Of a stretch of DNA of 33,801 bases, positions 1 to 7,263 are shown piece by piece (position 1 is the first letter of the stretch; each line of letters begins with the position of its first letter). The DNA lies in NCBI GenBank assembly GCA_045126815.1, contig JBGVPD010000005.1, positions 1 through 33,801 of the forward strand, given 5' to 3'. The position numbers were made by a program, and so were the translations under genes. A model generated the notes under the pieces. The model made no database searches. It was given only the letters and a program-made list of their open reading frames with translations, and was not told the origin of the DNA. Source of the stretch: RGIG1995 sp045126815 (GTDB lineage Bacteria > Bacillota > Clostridia > Oscillospirales > CAG-272).

Positions 1-340
1 AATATTGGAATAAAAAATACTTACCCTCCTAACTTGGTAGGGGGCGACGTCCTCGACGCCCCGTTTTATAAACTTTTCTGACATTATTGGAATAAAAATA
101 ACTTACCTTACTTTCTTTTTATGTTACTTTCTTGCTGCGACAAGAAAGTAACCAAAGAAGTCGCCAAAAGGGAGAGGGGTTGCGATTCCCCCCGCCCTTT
201 GATCCCCACCCCCTAAACGCTTTGTTTTACTGCATCTTACATAAACATAAGATTTTTAATCTGTTTAGGTCGGGGTATGCTCAGATAAGACGGGAAATAT
301 GATAACGGGGGATTGTATGTTTTTTAAAGTTTTTGGGGAT
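1..340. repeat. Composite structured intergenic repeat, copy 1
   Basis: This stretch carries no credible gene. It is a modular repeat whose parts recur in the same order at 6478-7147. The modules are an AATATTGGAATAAAA box, a GGGGCG/CGCCCC hairpin at about 41-63, and a perfect 12-bp stem (123-134 with 141-152, loop CTGCGA). GTCGCC at 160-165 could pair with that loop. A G/C-rich hairpin follows (170-179 with 188-197, loop TTGCGATT), and then a tail of about 100 bases from 214. By eye the tail matches copy 2 (7043 onward) at roughly 90 of 101 positions. The left end runs off the window. It could be a non-autonomous mobile element or a structured RNA; no transposase and no clear target duplication are visible. 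Confidence 0.8.
123..165. repeat. Perfect 12-bp hairpin with possible pseudoknot (copy 1)
   Basis: GTTACTTTCTTG at 123-134 is the exact reverse complement of CAAGAAAGTAAC at 141-152, and the six-base loop is CTGCGA. After a seven-base spacer, GTCGCC at 160-165 can pair through TCGC with GCGA in the loop. The arrangement is base-for-base the same in copy 2 at 6738-6780. Confidence 0.8.
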
Positions 341-342
341 TT

Positions 343-370
343 AAAGGGGCTTTTTTCAAAAAGCCCCTTT
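343..370 (-). terminator. Terminator-like hairpin downstream of spoIIP
   Basis: AAAGGGGCTTTTT (343-355) pairs with AAAAAGCCCCTTT (358-370), four bases past the spoIIP stop codon on the minus strand. The U-tract on that strand is short, so termination strength is uncertain. The position fits the end of the gpr-spoIIP unit. Confidence 0.6.
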
Positions 371-373
371 GCT

Positions 374-1597
374 CTATGATAGCCCATCGTTTAAGATAAT
401 ATCCGATATTGTATTTCCTAAAAGGGTAGCGCAGTTTTTAGCTTCGCTGAGTGTATTTCCGCACGTTCCTATCTCGATTAAAATAGAACCCGGTGTGTGC
501 TCTGCGTTGAAACTTGCTGCTCTTAAGTTTATAGGTCTCATAATATTACCGTATTTTTCTATCATAGAATATTGAAAAACAGAGGCAACGGTGAGGTTAT
601 CCAGCCAATTTGGGTGTTCAGCGCCCGACGAATCGGTTCCGACAACAAACATCGCTTGAGCTGTCGGCGTACCGTCGATCATGGCGAGAGTCTTTACTTT
701 TTCTTTATTTCCTTTTATTATGGAATCACGATGAACGTCAAAAACATACTGTATTGATGGGTATTGAGCCAAATATTCTTTGACGGCTTTTTCTGAGAGG
801 TCATAGCTTTGAGAGTAACTTTGTTCGTCAAACATAATGTCGCAGTGCAGAGTCGGAACGCCTTTTGAATTAAGGGTATCAGCTAGCACCTTTCCAACAG
901 CTACAACGTTATTATTCTTATCGTTAATTCTTGTCATAGTATCGTATGTATACGTCGTTTGGTTTTCGGGCATATAACACTCTGTTCCGTGGGTATGAAT
1001 AATTAACACAACGGGTTGGAACGTGTTGTTAGCATCAACGGTTTTTGTGTATTTTATAGGGTAATCTTTTTTTGTGAGTTGATTTAAGTTGGGGGTATAC
1101 TTACTCTCGTTTTTATATGTAATATTGTTTACTGTTTGGTTTTCGCTAAGGTCAATGCTGATTATGGGGAATGATGAAGTAGGCGGAGTGGGTGGATCTT
1201 GAGGAGAGTCAGTAGTGTTTGGAGTGTCGGTATTTGGGGGAGATGTCGTTTCGGGAAAATCTGTATCGGGCGGAGTTGTAGTTTGCGGTATCTTTTCTGT
1301 ATCCGTCTTATCTTCGGGGTCTTGTCCGTTTTCGTCTGTCGGTGTTTGAGAGAGGTAAAGATCTAACGCTAAGGGATAATCTCTGTTTACGGGTAGATTT
1401 ATATACATATACGGAAGATTGAGGTTGTGTTGGTCAGTTTTAGCGGGTTGTTGAAACTTGTGTAAAACCAAACCGGAAGATATCATATTTTCAAAGAAGA
1501 TTGGCAAAGAAAAGTTAACCGAGTAATTCCAAATCGAGAGTAAAAGCGATACGAAACTAATTAAAGCTAAAGCTATTCTGGTAATATTTTTTATCAT
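374..1597 (-). CDS. spoIIP: Stage II sporulation protein P (SpoIIP), peptidoglycan amidase/endopeptidase
   Basis: In spore formers SpoIIP works with SpoIID and SpoIIM to thin septal peptidoglycan and drive forespore engulfment. The 407-residue product has an N-terminal membrane segment (about residues 5-30). A long Pro/Thr/Asp-rich linker follows (about 85-145) that probably spans the intermembrane space. The C-terminal amidase_3-like catalytic domain runs from about 195 to the end. It contains HTHGTE at 201-206, a DVHRDS motif and a terminal IEIGT motif, which carry the family's zinc-binding and catalytic positions. The start is supported by GGAGG five bases upstream of ATG at 1597. It lies 105 bases downstream of gpr on the same strand, the order known from Bacillus and many Clostridia. 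The Pro/Thr linker is longer than I would expect but not disruptive. Confidence 0.95.
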   Translation of the reverse strand: MIKNITRIALALISFVSLLLSIWNYSVNFSLPIFFENMISSGLVLHKFQQPAKTDQHNLNLPYMYINLPVNRDYPLALDLYLSQTPTDENGQDPEDKTDTEKIPQTTTPPDTDFPETTSPPNTDTPNTTDSPQDPPTPPTSSFPIISIDLSENQTVNNITYKNESKYTPNLNQLTKKDYPIKYTKTVDANNTFQPVVLIIHTHGTECYMPENQTTYTYDTMTRINDKNNNVVAVGKVLADTLNSKGVPTLHCDIMFDEQSYSQSYDLSEKAVKEYLAQYPSIQYVFDVHRDSIIKGNKEKVKTLAMIDGTPTAQAMFVVGTDSSGAEHPNWLDNLTVASVFQYSMIEKYGNIMRPINLRAASFNAEHTPGSILIEIGTCGNTLSEAKNCATLLGNTISDIILNDGLS

Positions 1598-1618
1598 AAC
1601 GTCCTCCTTAATAAAACG

Positions 1619-1643
1619 AACCGAGGCATATTGTGCCTCGGTT
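1619..1643 (-). terminator. Hairpin between gpr and spoIIP
   Basis: AACCGAGGCA (1619-1628) pairs perfectly with TGCCTCGGTT (1634-1643) around loop TATTG. On the minus strand it is followed by TTCGTTTTATT, a broken U-tract, so it may be a leaky terminator or a processing site that sets the gpr:spoIIP ratio. The AGGAGG of spoIIP lies directly downstream. Confidence 0.6.
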
Positions 1644-1702
1644 ACATTATATTTTTATTAAAGAGAGAATATGATTAATTTGTATGGGTGAACACTTATT
1701 GA

Positions 1703-2584
1703 TCACTCAATAGTGAATGCAAGGTTGATTGCATTTGAAATAATATCAGCAAGTAAATTAACCACAACGTCACTTTCGTTCAATGTTACGAAAAAAGATC
1801 TCCCGTTTTCAAGGACTTTGACAAGATCGTCGTTTATATCGTTTATTCCTGATTTTTCGAGTGCGTCGCACACGAGTGTTGAAGAGCTGACCATAGTAGG
1901 AACACCGATGGCTATGACCGGAATACCGACAGAGTTTTTATTGATCTCTTTATTATTATTGCCGATACCCGAGCCGGGAGATATGCCCGTGTCACAAACT
2001 TGTATGGTGGATGCAAGTCTGTCTACGCTTTTTGATGCCAGAGCGTCAATTACTATAAGCAGGTCGGGATTGACGTTGTTTACGGCGCCTTTTATGATTT
2101 CAAAAGTTTCTATTCCTGTTTGACCGATAACTCCGGGGGATATAGCGGATAGATTTTGCATTTTCAGAGAGGTGAATAACTGTTTGTCTAAAGCTTCTAT
2201 ATGTCTTGTAACTGTGATCCCCTTTACCGACAGAGGCCCTATTGCATCAGGTGTTATATAACGGTTTCCCAAACCCGCGACAAGAACGGTAGAAGGAGGA
2301 GGGGTGGAATTTGTTAACCTTTTTATTGTTTCGGAAAGATAATGCGATATTTTGTTTGTCGTATCGTTTGACATATTCAAGATGTTGTCAAAACTTATTG
2401 TTACGTAAGTTCCGATATCTTTTCCCAATAGTTCTTTTCCCTCGTCGGATATAATTTTTATATTCAAGGCTTTGCCGAAGTCAAGTGTTTGTTCTTCAAC
2501 TTCAATTCCGTTTAGGTCTTGTTTGTTTTCGATGACAGCGCTTTCGGCGGCAAGGTCCGTGCGAACGTATTTTTGAAATATCAT
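1703..2584 (-). CDS. gpr: GPR endopeptidase (germination protease)
   Basis: GPR is a forespore-made protease (MEROPS A25) that degrades small acid-soluble spore proteins at germination. It is made as a zymogen that trims its own N-terminus. The 293-residue product begins with the family's RTDLAxE pattern (residues 8-14), the region of autoprocessing. It also has VLVAGLGNRYITPDAIGP, the VIDALAS segment and the GIPVIAIGVPT segment typical of GPR. ATG at 2584 has a GGGAGA ribosome site 11 bases upstream. Upstream, CATACTT (2653 to 2647 on the minus strand) resembles a forespore sigma-G -10 element, with only a poor -35 (GTACC) 18 bases away, so that promoter is tentative. It probably forms a unit with spoIIP. 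Confidence 0.95.
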   Translation of the reverse strand: MIFQKYVRTDLAAESAVIENKQDLNGIEVEEQTLDFGKALNIKIISDEGKELLGKDIGTYVTISFDNILNMSNDTTNKISHYLSETIKRLTNSTPPPSTVLVAGLGNRYITPDAIGPLSVKGITVTRHIEALDKQLFTSLKMQNLSAISPGVIGQTGIETFEIIKGAVNNVNPDLLIVIDALASKSVDRLASTIQVCDTGISPGSGIGNNNKEINKNSVGIPVIAIGVPTMVSSSTLVCDALEKSGINDINDDLVKVLENGRSFFVTLNESDVVVNLLADIISNAINLAFTIE

Positions 2585-2959
2585 AGTTGTTGTTTCTCCC
2601 GTAGAACAGTTGATTATTTATAAATAATTATTCTCGTTTTCTTTAAAAGTATGTAATTATTAAATATATTTGGTACAAATTGCAAAATTAATTAAAACTA
2701 TTTTAAAAATCACTTGAAAGTTAGCCGATAATAAGATATAATTAAACAGATAATATAATGTTGTTGTGCGAAATAGCCAAAAAGACGGCTTATAATTGTG
2801 CAATTATCTAAAAGTGAAAAAAACATAAGGAATACAGTTGATAAAAACACGAAAATGTGTTAAAATTAAATGGTATCTAAGCGATTTTCACCAAAAGGAT
2901 ATCCGCATACAATAGATATTATAAATAATAATTTCATTTCAGACGAGGGGGCTCACCTA
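2585..2959. other. AT-rich divergent intergenic region, gpr / peptide-binding lipoprotein
   Basis: This 375-base stretch separates the divergent genes. It holds the possible sigma-G-like site for gpr (2647-2676) and the strong vegetative promoter for the lipoprotein (2838-2866). No ORF with a ribosome site, tRNA or riboswitch fold was seen. Confidence 0.7.
2838..2866 (+). promoter_or_regulatory. SigA-type promoter for the peptide-binding lipoprotein
   Basis: TTGATA (2838-2843), 17 bases, TAAAAT (2861-2866). Transcription would begin near 2873, which is inside a 30-codon upstream extension of the frame. This supports ATG 2960 as the true start. Confidence 0.8.
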
Positions 2960-4729
2960 ATGAAAAGAATATTGGCATTGACGTTATGCCTTATTATGCT
3001 CGTACCGCTTTTTGTAAGTTGCGGAAATAAGAATGAAGAGGGCGCAGTTATCCGCGCGTATATGACGTCGGATATTTATAACTTTGACCCGATCTATGCT
3101 TATACGGACGAAGCAGCTACAAAGATAATGGGTATGTTGTACGAAGGACTTTTCCGTTTAAACGAAAAGAACAAAGTGGAAAAGGCTCTTTGTAAAGAAT
3201 ACGAAATAGTTGAGGATGAAGAAGAGGGCGTTTACAAGATGGTTGTTACCATCAATGAAACGAGCTGGAGTGACGGCAGAAGTGTATCCGTTGACGATAT
3301 AATTTATGCATGGAAGAGAATACTCGATCCTGAGTTTACTTGCAGCATAGCTCCTATGCTTTTTGATATTAAAAATGCAAGAAATTACAAGAACGGTGAT
3401 TGCTCACCCGATGACGTAGGTCTTTATGCTATTGATACAGAGGTTATGGAAATACACTTTGAACAGGCAATAAACTATGACTTGTTTATAGAAAATCTCT
3501 GTTCTCCCGTACTTGTTCCTTTGCGTGAAGACGTAGTTGCAAAATCGGCTGACTGGTCTACAAACGTAGCTGTTATAGTATGTAACGGACCTTTCACATT
3601 GAGCTCTTTTGCTCCCGGTGATAAGATGGCTCTTCAGCGTAACGCATACTACTACCGCGACAGCCTTAAAGATGCAAAGATGAAGGTTGTAAAACCTTAC
3701 AGAATTTATATTGACCTCAGCGTAAGCGCTGAAGATCAGCTTGAAGCGTATAAGGCTAAAGAACTTTTCTATAACTCGGAAATTCCTCTTGCTCAGAGAG
3801 AAAATATGAAGTCGGAAGTTACAGTGGTTGATATGCAGTCGGTTCACACTTACTACTTCAACACAAACAAGGAATTGTTTAAGGATGCAAGAGTAAGACA
3901 GGCACTTTCTATGGCTCTTGACAGACAGCAGATAGCAAATATCGTTGTGTTTGCAAAGCCCGCTGCAGGACTTATTACAGACGGCGTGTTTGATACCTCT
4001 AACAAGGACAGCTTCAGAGACAAGGGCGGAAACCTTATCAGTGCATCTGCAGACGTTGCAGGAGCAGAAAAGCTTCTTAAAGATGCAGGTGTTAAAAAAG
4101 GCGAGAAGTTTACGATCACTGTAAGAGATACAGAGGTTGACATAGCTATTGCCAACTATGCAAAAGGCGTATGGGAAAACCTCGGCTTTAAGGTTGATAT
4201 AAAGAAGCTTACAGCTAAAGATTATTTGACAGAGTTTACTGAATACAAAGTTTACAAAGATCAGTTCAAAGAAGCTTTTATGAGCGGCGATTACGATGTT
4301 GCTGCAATAGACCTTCAGATGCTTTCATCTGATGCGTTCAGCACTTTGGCAGGTTTTGCTTTAGGTTATGCGGGAACAGCTCTCAACCTTTCCGATAAAG
4401 AAAACGGTTGGGCTATCAAACCCGGTGTTACAGGCTACAACAGCGAAGCATACAATGCAGCTATAGATAAGGCGTTTAACGAAAAGACTGATCGCGCAAA
4501 GAGAGCAGAAGCTCTTCATGAAGCAGAAAAGATTCTTCTTGAAGATATGCCCGTAGCTCCCCTTGTAACGTTACAGAACGCATACGTAGCAAACAAAGAA
4601 CTTTCTAAATTCTCCTTCGACTATTACGGATGCCCCGTATTTACTAAAGCTAAGCTTAAGAAATATGAGCTTTACACAGACGTAGAAGAAAAGAGAGACG
4701 ACGAAAAAGAACAGTCTGGATTTTATTGA
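2960..4729 (+). CDS. Peptide ABC transporter substrate-binding lipoprotein (SBP_bac_5 / OppA family)
   Basis: This is an extracytoplasmic receptor that would bind oligopeptides, or similar ligands, for an ABC importer. The 589-residue product begins with a lipoprotein signal, MKRILALTLCLIMLVP then FVSC, so lipidation is expected at Cys21. Family 5 features follow: the YEGLFRLNE segment, TWSDGRSVSVDDIIYAWKRI-like sequence, and RQALSMALDRQQIA in the middle. An in-frame ATG at 2870 gives a longer frame, but the signal peptide, the GAGGGGG site just upstream and the promoter position all favour 2960. No permease or ATPase gene is adjacent, so the receptor must serve a transporter encoded elsewhere. 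C-ending codons are common, suggesting good expression. A terminator follows directly. Confidence 0.92.
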   Translation: MKRILALTLCLIMLVPLFVSCGNKNEEGAVIRAYMTSDIYNFDPIYAYTDEAATKIMGMLYEGLFRLNEKNKVEKALCKEYEIVEDEEEGVYKMVVTINETSWSDGRSVSVDDIIYAWKRILDPEFTCSIAPMLFDIKNARNYKNGDCSPDDVGLYAIDTEVMEIHFEQAINYDLFIENLCSPVLVPLREDVVAKSADWSTNVAVIVCNGPFTLSSFAPGDKMALQRNAYYYRDSLKDAKMKVVKPYRIYIDLSVSAEDQLEAYKAKELFYNSEIPLAQRENMKSEVTVVDMQSVHTYYFNTNKELFKDARVRQALSMALDRQQIANIVVFAKPAAGLITDGVFDTSNKDSFRDKGGNLISASADVAGAEKLLKDAGVKKGEKFTITVRDTEVDIAIANYAKGVWENLGFKVDIKKLTAKDYLTEFTEYKVYKDQFKEAFMSGDYDVAAIDLQMLSSDAFSTLAGFALGYAGTALNLSDKENGWAIKPGVTGYNSEAYNAAIDKAFNEKTDRAKRAEALHEAEKILLEDMPVAPLVTLQNAYVANKELSKFSFDYYGCPVFTKAKLKKYELYTDVEEKRDDEKEQSGFY

Positions 4730-4738
4730 TAACAGAAG

Positions 4739-4778
4739 AACAGCCGGGGCATAAAAGCTTTCGGCTGTTTACTTTTTA
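4739..4778 (+). terminator. Rho-independent terminator after the peptide-binding lipoprotein
   Basis: AACAGCCG (4739-4746) pairs with CGGCTGTT (4762-4769), then TACTTTTT. The ribosome site of the next gene starts at the end of the T-run, so the two genes are very tightly packed. Confidence 0.75.
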
Positions 4779-4788
4779 GGAGAAAAAT

Positions 4789-5328
4789 ATGTTGACAGAC
4801 AGAGATGATGTAAAGATATTTATACTGTATTTGTTAAACAGTATAGGATATCCGCTTGAATATGACGTGTTGCACGATATATCTGTGCAGGACGGCTTTA
4901 TAACGTCATTTGATTTTATAGAAGCGTTTGACGAACTTGTTGAAAAAGATAATCTTAAAAAAGAGACGATTAACGAGGATAGCCAAATAATAACGATTAC
5001 TGAAAAAGGTAAGCACATAGCTGACACCTTGAACGGAAAGTTGCTTTCAAGCGTAAGAGAAAAAGCGTTAAAGAGTGCCTTAAGACTTCTTTCGTTCAAG
5101 AAAAGAGGTACGAAGATAACGTCTGATATAACGCAGTTGCCTCACGGGAAGTATGAATTTAAATGTTCTATCAAGGATAACAGCGGAGATTTGATGGAAT
5201 TGAGAGTGACTCTTGATAATCCGAAGCAGTTGGATAGGACGATGTACAACTTTGATTCGAAGCCTGAGTTTATCTATAAAGGCATTTTGGCGCTTCTTGC
5301 AGGCGAAGCGGATTATTTGTTAGATTAG
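4789..5328 (+). CDS. DUF4364 family protein, likely winged-helix regulator
   Basis: The 179-residue product matches the DUF4364 pattern common in Clostridia. An N-terminal winged-helix-like region (about 1-85) contains KIFILYLLNSIGYPL and an ITEKGKHIADTL wing segment resembling PadR-like domains. A C-terminal alpha/beta region (about 95-179) has YEFKCSIKDNSGDLMELRVTL. A DNA-binding role is inferred from the fold; targets are unknown. AGGAG lies seven bases before the ATG. It sits between a terminator and the SigH-like sigma gene, whose own promoter lies in the following gap, so it is probably transcribed independently or by read-through. An imperfect inverted repeat (AGTGAAA 5327-5333 with TTTCACT 5366-5372) follows the stop and could be a weak terminator or an operator. 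Confidence 0.85.
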   Translation: MLTDRDDVKIFILYLLNSIGYPLEYDVLHDISVQDGFITSFDFIEAFDELVEKDNLKKETINEDSQIITITEKGKHIADTLNGKLLSSVREKALKSALRLLSFKKRGTKITSDITQLPHGKYEFKCSIKDNSGDLMELRVTLDNPKQLDRTMYNFDSKPEFIYKGILALLAGEADYLLD

Positions 5329-5412
5329 TGAAAAATATGTCAAAAATAATAATATTTTGTACAAATTTCACTAAAAATTTATACGAATTGAAATAATTTT
5401 GTGAAAAAACTA

Positions 5413-5440
5413 TTGACAAACATGCTTTTTTGGATATAAT
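5413..5440 (+). promoter_or_regulatory. Consensus SigA promoter for the sigma-factor gene
   Basis: TTGACA (5413-5418), 16 bases, TATAAT (5435-5440): both hexamers are perfect consensus. The leader to the gene is about 25 bases. Confidence 0.9.
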
Positions 5441-5473
5441 GATAACATGTGTATTTATGAGTAGGAGTAATTG

Positions 5474-6010
5474 GTGGACAAGGATTTAGTAACGCTGATA
5501 ACTCTTGTGCGCTCAGGTGATGAAGGCGCTTTTGCTGACCTAACCGTGCAGTACAAGCCGTTGATAGAGAGTATGGCGAAGATGTATTACGGCAAATATA
5601 TCGGTGAGCTGTATTCGGAAGAAGATTTTATGCAAGAAGCGAACATGGCGTTTTATTCAGCAGTGCGAACGTACGAAGAAGGAAACGACGTAACGTTTGG
5701 TTTGTACGCAAAGATATGTATAAGAAACCGTCTGGTGTCACAGCTTAGAACGGGGAAAAAGAGATCAAAAAAGAATATAGGTACGCATAAAGAATATACG
5801 GAACCCTCATACAGACTTTTGGAGAAAGAAGATTTTAAGCAGTTTGAGCAAAAGATAAAAGATGTTCTAAGCGAATTTGAGTGGTTGGTATTTTGTCTGT
5901 ATATACAGAAAAAGAGTTACGCTAAAATAGCGGAAGAAGTAGGAAAAAGCGAAAAAAGTGTTGACAATGCGATATACAGAATAAAGAAAAAGCTAAAAGA
6001 ACTGTTGTGA
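5474..6010 (+). CDS. RNA polymerase sigma factor, SigH-like (sigma-70 regions 2 and 4)
   Basis: The product is a small sigma factor of about 178 residues. Region 2 runs from about 15 to 90, with the core-binding DFMQEANMAFYSAVRTYEE stretch and FGLYAKICIRNRLVSQLR. Region 4 runs from about 125 to the end, with the helix-turn-helix SYAKIAEEVGKSEKSVDNAI. The layout and the VDNAIYRIKKKL ending resemble SigH of sporulating Firmicutes, though it is shorter than the B. subtilis protein (about 218) and is not beside nusG/secE. I therefore call it SigH-like. The frame opens at TTG 5471, but AGGAG (5463-5467) is only three bases from TTG and six from GTG 5474, so GTG is preferred. Near-consensus SigA control fits a gene needed early. 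Confidence 0.85.
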   Translation: MDKDLVTLITLVRSGDEGAFADLTVQYKPLIESMAKMYYGKYIGELYSEEDFMQEANMAFYSAVRTYEEGNDVTFGLYAKICIRNRLVSQLRTGKKRSKKNIGTHKEYTEPSYRLLEKEDFKQFEQKIKDVLSEFEWLVFCLYIQKKSYAKIAEEVGKSEKSVDNAIYRIKKKLKELL

Positions 6011-6082
6011 TTTTAGAAGTATAAACCCCAAAAGGGGAATACATATATTTATTTTATCCAAATTAAAGCGAGGGAAAAAACA

Positions 6083-6361
6083 ATGTACGAAGACAAGAAA
6101 TTAGTTTGCAAAGACTGTGGACAGGAATTTGTATTCACTGCAGGCGAACAGGAATTCTACGCAGAAAGAGGTTTCCAGAACGAGCCCCAGAGATGCAAAC
6201 CTTGCCGTGATGCAAGAAAACAGGCTACAAAGGCTAGCAGAGAAATGTTCACAACAACATGTGCAAACTGTGGAAAAGAAGCTAAGGTTCCTTTCCAGCC
6301 CAGCAATGACAGACCCGTATACTGCAGCGAATGCTTTGCAGCTATGAAGGATCAGCAGTAA
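6083..6361 (+). CDS. Small zinc-ribbon protein (four CxxC knuckles)
   Basis: The 92-residue soluble protein has four CxxC pairs (CKDC, CKPC, CANC, CSEC), enough for two zinc ribbons. An FxxGEQEFYAERGFQNEPQRCKPC core links the first two pairs. This core is a recognised zinc-ribbon family widespread in Firmicutes and other bacteria; its molecular role is not established. The site GCGAGGG lies upstream, and codons are C/A-ending in the manner of well-expressed genes such as the PEPCK gene here. It lies 72 bases after the sigma factor, has no clear promoter of its own and is followed by a good terminator. Co-transcription with the sigma gene is likely, but a functional link is only inference. Confidence 0.85.
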   Translation: MYEDKKLVCKDCGQEFVFTAGEQEFYAERGFQNEPQRCKPCRDARKQATKASREMFTTTCANCGKEAKVPFQPSNDRPVYCSECFAAMKDQQ

Positions 6362-6400
6362 GTCGATTTAAATTACATAAAAAGATTTATATGTCAGTTT

Positions 6401-6428
6401 AAAAGCTACACTTTTGTGTAGCTTTTTT
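6401..6428 (+). terminator. Rho-independent terminator after the zinc-ribbon gene
   Basis: AAAAGCTACAC (6401-6411) pairs with GTGTAGCTTTT (6416-6426) around loop TTTT, followed by more T residues. Confidence 0.9.
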
Positions 6429-6477
6429 GCGTTTAAAGTGCCTTAAAAAAATATAAATCATATTTTAATTTTACGTC

Positions 6478-7147
6478 TTAACTTGTAGGGGAGAACTGTG
6501 TTCTCCCGTATTACATACGGTTTTCGCCAATAAAATTGGAATAAAAATATATTGAATTTAAACTGGTAGGGGGCGACGTCCCCGACGCCCCGTAATAACA
6601 AACGATTTTCACTAACAATATTGGGATAAAAGTTACTTTCCCTCTTAACTGGTAGGGTGGGGGCTTGTCCTCCACCGTTTTAACAAACGCTTTTCACTAA
6701 TAATATTGGAATAAAAATAACTTTACTTACTTTTTATGTTACTTTCTTGCTGCGACAAGAAAGTAACCAAAGAAGTCGCCATGGGGGAGGAGGATTCCGA
6801 TTTCCTCCTCCCCCTGCCCCCTCCTCTTAAAACGGCCAAACGCGCTCCGTAGACTACGCGGTTTGGTGCTTTATTTCGTAATTTTGTTTTGCTTTATCAT
6901 TTTATAAATGATTGTCGGGTATAAAATGGGCGACCAATGGTCGCCCGTTCGGTTATAATAGTTTTTATCCTTGTAAAAAACATGTCTACGTCCCCCAAAA
7001 CGCATTTCATTCGGTTCGGGGAACCCCGTCACCCTGCCCCCACAAACGCCTTGTTTAACTGCATCGTACATAAACATAAGATTTTTAATATGTTTAGGTC
7101 GGGGGATGCTCACACAAGAAGGGAAATATGATGTCGGGGGATTGGTT
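6478..7147. repeat. Composite structured intergenic repeat, copy 2 (long form)
   Basis: No credible gene lies in the 900 bases between the convergent zinc-ribbon and ABC-ATPase genes. The space is filled by the same composite as at 1-340. Three successive hairpin units with an AACTxGTAGGG lead-in start near 6481, 6561 and 6636. The perfect 12-bp stem lies at 6738-6767 with its GTCGCC partner at 6775-6780. A perfect 12-bp G/C-rich stem (6783-6794 with 6803-6814) has loop TTCCGATT. About 200 bases absent from copy 1 follow, including an 8-bp hairpin at 6928-6946. The conserved tail is at 7043-7147. Open frames here (for example an 80-codon minus-strand frame) lack ribosome sites and run through repeat modules, so they are not called. 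Confidence 0.8.
6783..6814. repeat. G/C-rich variable-stem hairpin with conserved loop (copy 2)
   Basis: GGGGGAGGAGGA (6783-6794) pairs perfectly with TCCTCCTCCCCC (6803-6814) around TTCCGATT. Copy 1 has a different stem (170-179 with 188-197; eight of ten pairs) around the near-identical loop TTGCGATT. Confidence 0.8.
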
Positions 7148-7223
7148 GTTTTTTGTTGTGTGGCTTTGTGTTACTATATCATTTGATATGGAGTTATCGT
7201 ATAATAATTTTGAGATAAAAATA

Positions 7224-7251
7224 AACCCTTGAGAGTTTTCTCTCAAGGGTT
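7224..7251 (-). terminator. Terminator of the sugar ABC ATPase gene
   Basis: AACCCTTGAGAG (7224-7235) and CTCTCAAGGGTT (7240-7251) form a perfect 12-bp stem with loop TTTT. It lies 12 bases past the stop of the minus-strand gene and is followed on that strand by TATTTTTAT. Confidence 0.92.
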
Positions 7252-7263
7252 ATAATTTTTAGA

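Noticed and set aside
2647..2676. Sigma-G promoter for gpr
   Set aside because: The -10-like CATACTT is fair, but the -35 (GTACC) does not fit the GHATR pattern. It is mentioned with gpr but not called as a feature.
6871..7131. Open frames of 80 codons (minus) and 64 codons (plus) in the intergenic region
   Set aside because: They run through the repeat modules, overlap each other on opposite strands and have no convincing ribosome site. The part shared with copy 1 is not protein-conserved in frame. They are most likely spurious ORFs of the repeat.
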